Positions 55,322 through 64,000 of a DNA stretch of 64,000 nucleotides are shown here, piece by piece (within the stretch, counting starts at the first letter, position 1; the number at the start of each line of letters is the position of its first letter). The notes beneath the pieces were generated by a model. It was not told the origin of the DNA and made no database searches. It saw only the letters and a list, made by a program, of their open reading frames with translations. The position numbers and the translations under genes are program-made. Location of the stretch: NCBI GenBank assembly GCA_034509925.1, contig CM067532.1, positions 7,310,642-7,374,641 on the forward strand, in the 5' to 3' direction. The DNA is from Hirudinaria manillensis (taxonomy: Eukaryota; Annelida; Clitellata; Hirudinida; Hirudinidae).

Positions 55322-56945
55322 TCTCATTCACTGCACTCCTCATTCCTCCTCACTTAACTCCATCTCAGTTCGACGCTTTCAATTTGCTTGACCGTATCAT
55401 AACAGTATTCATCAAAGCAATAAACTCTTCTGTTGAGGATTCAATGGCCGATAAAATGTTTTGTTGCGAGAATATTTTTTTCTTACAAAATAAATAAATA
55501 AATAAATAAATAACTCGGTCATATTTTTTATAAACAAATTTTACAATATATTAAAAATAATATTTCGCTATTTAAATAGAATTAAGTCTGTAATTCGATT
55601 AAATATGACGTCATTAAACGAACATCCCCTCACCAGAGGGCGGTGTTAAAGTTCGACACGCGACAACGCAGAAGCGTTTTCATTGAGGACATCATTACAA
55701 ACAGGAACAAAAAAAAATGCAACCGTTTTCAAGCAAATCATTGGTGGATGCAAAAAAAAAAAGTGGAAAACAATTTGACGCACAATTTCATCTCCAGCGT
55801 TGGATGCCTTTCCATTTCTAATCCTGGAACCACTCCGGGTTAACAGCGGAGTGGTCACGTGCTCCTTGAAACATCCAGCCGTCAACACGGATCACAACAT
55901 CTCTTAAAATCCCGACCACTGGAAAGAGATGAACTGAATGAATGGACGAACGAACGAATTAATGAATGGACGAACGAATGAATGAACGAACGAATGAATG
56001 AAGTTTACTGGGGGGAAACGGGTTGGTTTTTACAGGGACGTTTTGTCAGGAAGCATGGAAACTGTCATGGATAATATTTTATGCGTCCGATTTTTATTTG
56101 CTCTCGTCTGCCTCTAAAAATTCATTTCCCGCGCTTTACTGCCTTCTTGAATCTCCTTCCGTCCAAGACTTTTCCACCAAAACATACTTTTTGGGCATCT
56201 TTCCAGGACCATTTGTGTCCGTACCCTCGCTTCCGTTGTTGTTGATGATGATGATGATGATGTTGTTGATGTTGTTGTTGATAATGATATTGATGGTAGA
56301 GGCGATGATGATGATGACGGTGACGACGACGACGATGCTTTACTAGAGAAAAATGTCCGCTGAAGACATCCCAGAGAACTTTCGAGAAAACTGAGCAATT
56401 GTTGTCATGGTAACGTGGTCATCGGCGTTCATAATTTTTGGAATTATTATCACATTTTTGGACCGAATTTCGAAAGTTGCACCGACAAATCACCTGCCAC
56501 CGCCATCATTGGCATTGTTTTATCACCGTCGTCATAGTTTCCAATATCATTGTCATCATTACCATCACCGTCACCGCCATCGTCGACGTCATCGTCGTCA
56601 TCATCACCGTCGTCGTCATCATCATCATCATCGCCGCGCTTTCAGGGTAATGTGGACGGCGAGTACTAAATAGTGAAATTTCCCAGGCAACACCGACGGT
56701 ACAAACAAAGTCAAAACAAAGCTAAAACATGCAAACATACAAACATTGAAACATACAAACACTCAAACATCCCTGCAATGCCAGCAGAAGAAGAAGAAAA
56801 AATGTAAAGGATGTTTGAGACCATTTGCACCACGTTGTTCTAACGTTGTGATGCAACTAGGTTGGTGTTTCATAAAAATAGATGGACAAAGCTTTGAAAG
56901 GAAAACCAAGTAAGCCAACTAAGAAGCCCGCATCGGTATTACCGG

Positions 56946-57090
56946 GCAAGAAGAAGAAGAAGAAGACGAAGAAGAAGACGAAGAAGAAGAAGAAGAAGAA
57001 GAAGAAGAAGAAGAAGAATAAGAAGAAAAAGAAGAAGAAGAAAAAAAAAGAAGAAAAAGAAGAAGAAGAAGACGAAGAAGAAGGGAATGG
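56946..57090. repeat. GAA/AAG polypurine tract
   Basis: About 145 bp almost purely A and G on the plus strand with a few C interruptions; mirror-repeat character could form triplex DNA. The Lys-rich frame across it is not considered a gene. Confidence 0.9.
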
Positions 57091-58969
57091 GTGGTGATAG
57101 GTAGGTGGATGGATGGTGGGTAGTTGGGTGGGTGGTGGTCGGTCTTGTAGCAAGTGCTTGTAAAAGTCTTCAGCTGTCCTTGTTTATGCCGCCTTCAGTT
57201 ATTCATGAGGCCCAAAATGCCTTCTCCGCCGGGGTGGTTCCATCTCCGCCATAAACATTCCCCTGGTTTAATCCGTACGAGAACTTAATCGGAAAATAAA
57301 TTCCCGGTCCTTTCCAGGTGACGGTGTGCCTTAATTTAGCGAACGGCATGGAGCTTGGCATCATAACGACGCATCAACTATTCATCGGTTTGTTTTTATT
57401 CTGTGCCAGCCAAACTGGGGTCCCCCACCTGGGGATGGAGTGGGTGATTGGGTGGAATGATGGCGAGAAGGTGGGTGGGACGATGGTGCGAAGGGCAGAA
57501 TTGGTGACAAAGCTACGTGGCTTTGTCTGGCAGAGTGTTTTCTGTGACTGTCGCTTGCATGGAAAGCTGGAAAAATTATCACCACTGGCTCAATTTATCG
57601 GTAGTTTTTACTTGAATTACTTCCCGAAGAAAAAAAAAGTTAACTTTCAACGGAAAAACCCCGAAATTGAATTTAGAAAATAAGTTTTAAAATCATTTTT
57701 AACTGCATTTTCTCCGAAAAGACAAAAAAAAAAAAATTAAAACTATTAAAAAGTCTTATTTAAGTTTTCTTGAAGGTGCCATTCTTGAAGTGTTTTTGAT
57801 CAAAATCGGTTTAAGTCGTAAATAAATTTTAAAATAGAATTAAAATGAAAATCAAAACAAATCCATTTATTAAAATGGAAATCGGAGGCAAAAGTTTATT
57901 ATTTGAAATTATTATCTTTTTATTTTTATTTTTCAATTCTTGAAGAAGATGCTTTTGAAATTTAAGGAATTTAATGAGATCCAAGCCCAACATCTTCTCG
58001 TTCGATTTAAACTCAAAATATTATTTATTAATTTAAAAAAAAAAAAATTGAAAACACAAAATAAAAAGCACTGAGCATTGTTTATAGAGCATTTAATTTA
58101 AATTTATTTATTATTATTTATTTAAATTTATTTATTTATTATTATTTATTTATTTATTATAAATGATTAAATTTTGTTTCAAAACCCGAGGAAATTCATT
58201 TAACAATTTATTTCAAAGTCATTCTCAATCCAAATTCCAGCGATTCTATGACCTCATTAACGGCTTAAGAAGAATACATTAAAAAGATTTATTGAGAGAT
58301 TCACATTTGAAAGAAATATTTTTTAAGAGATTTATTGAGAGATTACATTTAAAAATAAATATAAAGATTTATTAATAGATTTCATTTGGAAACAAATACA
58401 TGTTTGCCATTTGAATTAGTTAATAAATAAAGTTAGTAAATAGTTTAATTTATTCTTTTATCCTTTTTTATAATTTATTACATTAAGTTCCAAATAAAAT
58501 GTCTAAAAGTTCGTTTTTTTTTTGCAAAAAGAGAGGGAAATTCATTGTTTTCTGTTATATATTTTTTATATTTTATCGAAAATTCGTGAAAACTAGTAAA
58601 AATAAATCTAAGATAAACGTGGAATAATAATATACTAAATGTCTGTTTAACACAAAAACCTGTTATTATTATTATTATTATTATTATTGTTATTATTATT
58701 ATTATTATATTAAATTATGATGTGCAATTATTTATTTTGATGATCCAAACTTAAATGGAAATTAGAATAAACTTTCGTCAGCATTTCCTTCTTGACTCAT
58801 TAATTTGAGTGTCAGAGTAAAAAAATAAAATAATAAAGATCCATGAAAATGATGACGTGGTGCTTTTGACGTCATGGAGACGATAAAGACGATGACGACG
58901 AAGATGATGATGGTGATGAAGTTGACTAGACGCACATGACGACGATCATGATAACGATCACAATCATAG

Positions 58970-59101
58970 CCACAACAGCACAACAACACCACAACATCAC
59001 AGCACAACAACAACACCACAACATCACAGCACAACAACATCACATCACAGCACAACAACAACACAACATCACAGCACAACAACATCACAACACCACAACA
59101 T
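58970..59101. repeat. ACAACATCACAGC minisatellite
   Basis: Nested repeats of CACAACA, CATCACAGC and CAACACCA. Strand-asymmetric (no G-rich units on plus). Confidence 0.85.
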
Positions 59102-59698
59102 ACGTCATAATTCCTTCGAGAACATCCTGTCATCAAATTCCCCTAAAAATGACTCATTTCTGACGCAAGTCCTGGTCGTCGTTGTCGTTGTTGTTGTTGT
59201 TGCTGTTGTTGTTGTTGCTGTTGAGGGTTGTGGTGACTTTAAGTTCCTTGATTCCTGTAACCATTGGTCAAATTGTGGCAATTTAATTAAACATTCAATT
59301 TCTTATACTAAATTATTATAAAAATATGTTATTATTTTCGTGCCACGAAAGACCACGTGATTTATAAATTATGTTAATTGATGCTTGAATAATTAAAGAG
59401 GCAGCAGTTTATATACAGCTGTATTTGCAAACCGAACAATGTCCCATTGTCAACATTTTATTGGTCCATCGATCCATTGCATTAAGCCGTAATTATTATA
59501 ATTATTATAATTATTGTAATCGTCTGCATAAATATTCCCGAAGTTATTATAAACATCACCATTGTTCTCATTAAAAATATAAAAAAAATTAAAATATTTA
59601 AAATCAAATGAAATAGAAAGCAGAATGTCAACTGGATTGCACTGACTCCAATTTCAATGTCATACATGTGCATGTAGTGAGTCTATTAAATTCAATAA

Positions 59699-59745
59699 GT
59701 TTATTATTATTATTATTATCATCATTATTATTATTATTATCATCA

Positions 59746-59824
<79 letters not shown>
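59699..59824. repeat. TTA microsatellite with TCA interruptions
   Basis: Pure TTA from about 59749 to 59824, preceded by a part interrupted by ATC triplets. Confidence 0.95.
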
Positions 59825-59825
<1 letters not shown>

Positions 59826-60826
59826 TGTATAAGTCATTAGAGCAAGTAGTTCCAACAACGATGACGACGGTGGTAATGACGACGACGTCATGTGGTGATG
59901 ATGATGATGATGATGACGGCAACGATCCTCATTGCTATTATTCTTGTCCGTAAGTCGTTATCGTAATCATAATTACTGTTGCCATGGCAACCGACAATGG
60001 CCGCCGATGGTGCGTGCCTAACGTGCCGTGTAACTGGACACGAGTGGACAAAAGATTCAAAAACTCGAGACACGAAATTGTTCCTTCTCGTCATTGTCGT
60101 CTGCTCTTTTGTTTCTAACTTCCGCCAAATGAACATGGACGGATGGACAGATGGACGGACGAGCAGACGGCTGGATGGACCGACAGATGGACGGATGGAT
60201 AGCAGGATGACTGGTATATATATCTTTGATCTTACGATTACGAAGATCACGACTCAATATCATTCCGTTTACTCTGTGAGGTTCGAAAGTGAAGTTGTTT
60301 TCAAAGTTGATGCTAAAATAATAAAAGTCTTTATCTAGTTTCAATATTATTTATTGCCTTTATCTTTGTTTTATAATTTAATGTTGCAAAATTCATTCAA
60401 CTGAAATTGCAGATTCAGATAGAGATACAAGGTCAGTTCATGCAAAAGTTGATTCAATTCGATTTTAATTCGCAACGTATTCTTGAGTTTTGAAATGTTT
60501 TTTACGAGTTTAATTTCTAAAAATGATTATTTTGCTTTACTTCCAGCATTACAAACGTTCATTTAGTTTTAAGCCCTTGCTTCAGACTGTCAAGGCAATA
60601 TTTTTGGCTCCATGGAAAGTAATACCAGAAACACGGACGGAATGAGCCTCGGCTTTTGACGTTTCAATGCGATTATTAAAAGTCGTTTGACATTTGGCGG
60701 CCCTCGATGTTTGAAAGTCATTTAAATCTTTGAAAATCATTGAAATCAATTATCGCTCGATCGCTTCTCAAAAGAGAACAGGGGGGAGGGGAGGTGGGTG
60801 GTCCGTGAGTAACAGCCTCCTTGCAG

Positions 60827-60980
60827 GAAACACAGGAAACGATGACAGTTTGGACTCGTCGGAAAGAAAAGAAAAACAAGTTCGAAATTCTTCCGAGGAT
60901 TCAAAAAGGACGTGCGGTTTGTTTAAAAATCCAATCAGAAACTCCTCAGCTGAATCGAACAATGGCAGATTGCCATTGAC
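60827..60980 (+). CDS. Candidate internal exon, unidentified gene
   Basis: A pyrimidine-rich acceptor (CCTCCTTGCAG) and an excellent donor (GTGAGT) flank 154 bp that are open in the frame beginning with two leading bases: a hydrophilic, Ser/Asn/Lys-rich peptide with NDDSLDSSERKEK and SKRTCGLFKNP. The phase fits the candidate signal-peptide exon at 54018-54108. Joined to the exon at 61505, the frame stops after SSISIPR. I do not recognise the family. Confidence 0.35.
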
Positions 60981-61504
60981 GTGAGTTGGCCGTTGCGTCG
61001 CATCCATCTTTTAAAACTTTTCAATTTGCTTTCTCTCAGAGAATTTCAAGTTTTTCCCACTTGAGGGGCCGACATATATTTTGCTTTTAAAAGAGAAAAT
61101 TTAACTTTTTTTTCCCCCTTTTTAAATCAGTAAAGGCGACAGGACATCAAGAGCTTGTCGTTTATCAGCCGAATCAGCTCGCTGAAAAGCACATTTTAAA
61201 GCGATTTTCTTTAGAAAACGGTTTATAATTTTAGATTTATTATATTTAAATCTTTTTAACCCTAATTTGTACGCACTTTCGCTGAAGAATGAAATCGAAA
61301 GGGCGCATGAAATTCTTTACTTTCACGGATATTTTACGGCTGCACGCGGTCAACGGATGGATGGAAAGCAGGATAAATGGACGATCGTGGAAAGATTGAA
61401 TTGAACGGCCATAAAACTGAGGTCCGTTGTTGTTTGGAAGAACTCTAAAGTTTGCCTTCAAAGGAGACCTGAACTTTCTTTATGGTTCAGTCGCTTCCCT
61501 ACAG

Positions 61505-61581
61505 GTCGAGGCCATACACAATCTTCAGCGGAGGAACTCTTTCTTCGATATCGATTCCTCGTTAAACTCGGAAAATACTCG
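61505..61581 (+). CDS. Candidate exon, unidentified gene, reading frame ambiguous
   Basis: Acceptor CTTCCCTACAG and donor GTAAGG bound 77 bp. Two frames are fully open (one with HNLQRRNSFFDID, one with SSAEELFLRYRFLVKLGKYS), and the third stops 16 bp before the donor. Joined after the exon at 60827, the third frame is used and the protein would end here; joined in phase 0 to 62319, the second frame is used. Confidence 0.3.
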
Positions 61582-62318
61582 GTAAGGTTTCCCAGTCATA
61601 ATGCCGTGTCTATCGTGTCTGCAAGCAAGGATGGTGGGATTCGCTCGAAACTTTCCTTTAACGTCATGCTCTTATGATTGCCGTCGTCATAACGTCATGT
61701 CGTTCGAGCATCTCTGCAAACAGAGACGGCTCTGATGACGTTGAAATAATGAAAGTTTCGAGCGAGTTCCATCATTATCGGTGGATCGGGAAAGCAAACC
61801 CATAACGCAAAACGCGATGAAATCTTCTCCACTTCGTTCGTTACTTTCGGACGGCGTCAACAAAGAAGATGTCCATAAACACGTTATTACAAAAGACATG
61901 ATGAGGACATCAGAGCAGCATCGCTCGAGCAATAAAAAGCAGTCTGATCACGCATTGCGAATTGGTAAAGTCGACGAAATGAGTCTTTGGCGTGGCTCTG
62001 GATTGCTCCTTTTCCGGTTACATTCCATGTTTCATTCAACTCCATTCGAGTCTCAGAGGATTTTCTTTCCAGACTCCGTTGGAATTTACTTCTGGAAAAA
62101 CACCATGTTCTGCGGAGTTATTAAATAAGGAAGGTCCTTTCTTTAAAGGAAAATTTCTAGGAGCATCTTGTGATGAAAATTCAAGAAAATTTTTTAAAAA
62201 TAAATAAATAAACTGGCTCCTTGTTGTGCCTTTGAATTGCAAAATCATTACATAAAATTGACTTCTGACTGAGAAAGTAGAAATGACTCTGTTTTTTTTT
62301 GGATGATGTAATATTTAG

Positions 62319-62385
62319 GACACCCTTTCCAATCTGAGCTTCGATGTGGTTCACGCTATCATAGCTATCATCATCTGGTATCACT
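62319..62385 (+). CDS. Candidate exon with a hydrophobic segment
   Basis: AG at 62317-62318 and a GTGAGT donor at 62386 bound 67 bp that read DTLSNLSFDVVHAIIAIIIW in phase 0, ending in a membrane-like stretch. It would continue the second frame of the exon at 61505. No downstream partner is certain; an AG at 62476 could add WICYLPFLCL. Speculative. Confidence 0.25.
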
Positions 62386-62702
62386 GTGAGTTATTACAGT
62401 GAGTGATCAAACTATCACCATGATCGGCAATGCAATACGTAATCATTATCACAATCACCTCAATTGTTGTTGTTCAGGGATTTGTTATTTGCCCTTCCTC
62501 TGTTTGTCCTCGCAAAACGTTTTTGTTTTTAAAAAATATTTTCGATGTTTTAAAGGTTTTTCTTTAAATGTTTGAAAATGTTTTTCCTGCTGTTCAATCA
62601 TTCAGTGCTTCTCTGCTCCTTTCTTTTCCATCCACTTCAACAAATCATTCGTAAAACTGCAAAACTTTTACCAATTTCACTTCTTTACAATTCATGTTAA
62701 TA

Positions 62703-62813
62703 TTCTGAACCCACTTTCTGAACCCACTTTCTAAACCCACTTTCTAAACCCACTTTCTGAACCCACTTTTTGAACCCACTTTCTGAACCCACTTTCTGAA
62801 CCCACTTTCTAAA
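62703..62813. repeat. 13-bp tandem repeat, unit TTTCTGAACCCAC
   Basis: About eight to nine copies, with TTTCTAAACCCAC variants clustered in the middle of the array. Confidence 0.9.
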
Positions 62814-63920
62814 CTCTTCGCAAGCAACGGCACAATTGCTGTCCACAGTAACATTGCTAACGATAATTTCAAATATTATTGCACGATATTATTATTATTA
62901 CATTATTATTACATAATCAATCCTTTCATTTCAAAGGCGGGAGTGAAAACTAAATGCCATGGAATACGTGTTGCAATAAGCACAGCATTTGGAAATCATT
63001 TTGGAAGGCAAACAAGCGAATGTTGATGATGATGACGACGATGGTTGCGATGATGACATTCCATATTTGAAGACAATTTCGAGGGACAACGATGCAAATT
63101 CGAGGTTCCCAGTAAAACATAAACAAGGGTTTCCTTCTGCTAAAACTTTCTGACGCCAACGCATGCTTCTTCGGCGATCACGGACGATCATGGACGATTA
63201 TGGTGATGATGATGACGACGATGACGGTGATGATGAAGATGTTGATGATGATGACGACGGAAAGCTATGGTTACGAAGTGGAGGCGATGTTAACGAAAGC
63301 GATCAGAAGAGGATCATCACTACTTCATCATCATTCCATCGAAACATTCGAAAAAAAAAATTTCCACTGAGTGCCAATTGGAGCAAATTAGGAGTTCATT
63401 TTGGAAACATCCAGCTCGCCAGGATCTCGAGGTAGCTGGAATAATCCACTTTATACAGTAAATATCCCGTAAATATCGATTATCTTAATGAAAGCATCGA
63501 TGGTAGAATGCAAATATCGATTTTATTACCTGGAAATATTCCATTCCATTCCAACTCCTAAAGAAAGAAACTCTTTTTTTCATCTCACAAGGAAGAAATT
63601 TATTCTTTTTATATTACTAATTTCATGAATATATTGGTCACCAAATGTTATCGCGCCAATAAGTTGTCGTGCGGATCACGGATAAATAAAATGCAATTCA
63701 CGATAAATTTTGCTTTTAAAAATAATTGACGATAAATAGCCAAATAAATTGATTCAAAAGTTCCGAATCAAAGGAACATTCTGGAAAGATATTCGTTCAC
63801 AAATCCTCGGAGATGCTCGGATGGCAATATTTTTCATTGAATTCCGATGAAATTCTAAAATGCATTCATTCATTTAAATTTTAAACCTCAACGGAACGTC
63901 CCTTCATTCCTTCCAGCATC

Positions 63921-64000
63921 TCCATCATTCACCTCCACCACTCCATCAATCCATCATTCACCTCCACCACTCCATCATTCACCTCCACCACTCCATCATT
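63921..64000. repeat. Tandem repeat running off the window edge
   Basis: A unit of about 21 bp (TCATTCACCTCCACCACTCC) repeated at least three times, one copy with a short CATCAATC insertion. The array is cut by the window end. Confidence 0.85.

Larger units (their letters stand above)
54109..60826. other. Repeat-rich stretch without recognised gene
   Basis: Contains a CTCACTCCTACT-type minisatellite (55161-55321), GAACGAATGAAT runs (55935-56000), TGATGT and GAT/GAC runs (56240-56335), TCA/TCG runs (56570-56635), a long GAA polypurine tract (56946-57090), an ACAACATCACAGC minisatellite (58970-59101), a TTG run (59180-59220), a TTA tract (59699-59824) and a GGAC/GGAT repeat (60133-60205). A frame after an AG at 57317 (VTVCLNLANGMELG) could be an exon but connects to nothing. 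Confidence 0.5.
62386..64000. other. Repeat-rich end of the window
   Basis: Contains a 13-bp tandem repeat (62703-62813), GAT/GAC runs (63025-63050, 63195-63260) and a tandem repeat at the very end (63921-64000). No gene recognised. Confidence 0.5.

Noticed and set aside
55049-55497. Tyr/Ser/Leu/Thr-repeat frames
   Set aside because: They follow the CACTCCTACT minisatellite and lack initiation or splice context.
56882-57097. Lys/Glu-rich 71-aa frame
   Set aside because: Produced by the GAA polypurine tract; no flanking coding signal.
57318-57388. Possible exon reading VTVCLNLANGMELG after a TTTCCAG acceptor
   Set aside because: The donor is weak and no neighbouring candidate exon is phase-compatible; joined to the signal-peptide candidate it stops at once.
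59628-59891. Poly-Asn frame on the minus strand (and a similar one at 9893-10090)
   Set aside because: Translation of TTA microsatellites.

Overview
This is a nuclear, eukaryotic, animal window. It has many small exons bounded by GT-AG junctions, AT-rich introns, AATAAA poly(A) signals, a tRNA-derived SINE and very many trinucleotide and tetranucleotide microsatellites. No bacterial gene organisation is present. Gene content (Musashi, endophilin-B-type BAR protein, GRTP1-type TBC protein, DDX18-like, LYRIC-like) is metazoan. A full-length NO VEIN-type gene and introns mostly of 70-500 bp point to an invertebrate; I cannot name the species or phylum. All exon models below were built by reading splice sites and checking that every phase joins.

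Layout. 1-5236 is upstream intron or intergenic DNA holding only microsatellites and a possible retroelement relic. 5237-11641 (+) is the 3' half of a Musashi RNA-binding protein gene (six exons, ending in the family's typical C-terminus). 13781-17176 (+) is an eight-exon endophilin-B-like gene that encodes only the BAR domain and has no SH3 domain. 19148-20279 (-) is a two-exon gene of unknown function. 22448-25129 (-) is a complete ten-exon GRTP1/TBC1D6-type Rab GAP. 25941-38677 (+) is the main gene of the window: 34 exons encoding about 2,463 aa, with a NO VEIN N-terminal region, a GHKL (Hsp90-like) ATPase domain and a C-terminal DUF3883 domain with a PD-(D/E)xK-like signature. 39189-40835 (-) is a shortened DDX18-like gene with only the second helicase lobe and with degenerate motifs V and VI. 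42189-46017 (+) is an eight-exon, single-pass membrane, Lys/Glu-rich protein resembling LYRIC/metadherin.

From 46 kb to the end no gene can be built with confidence. The stretch holds a GC-richer segment (probably 3' UTR of the LYRIC-like gene), long simple repeats (including a perfect TAA tract of about 54 units), minisatellites, and a few candidate exons (a signal-peptide-like exon at 54018-54108 and exons near 60.8, 61.5 and 62.3 kb).

Orientation: the TBC gene and the NO VEIN gene are head to head (about 0.8 kb apart), as are the DDX18-like and LYRIC-like genes (about 1.35 kb). The NO VEIN gene and the DDX18-like gene are tail to tail. There is no sign that the genes form one pathway; they look like ordinary chromosomal neighbours. 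The most unusual items are the animal NO VEIN gene, the pseudo-helicase, the BAR-only endophilin and a decayed duplicated exon in Musashi.
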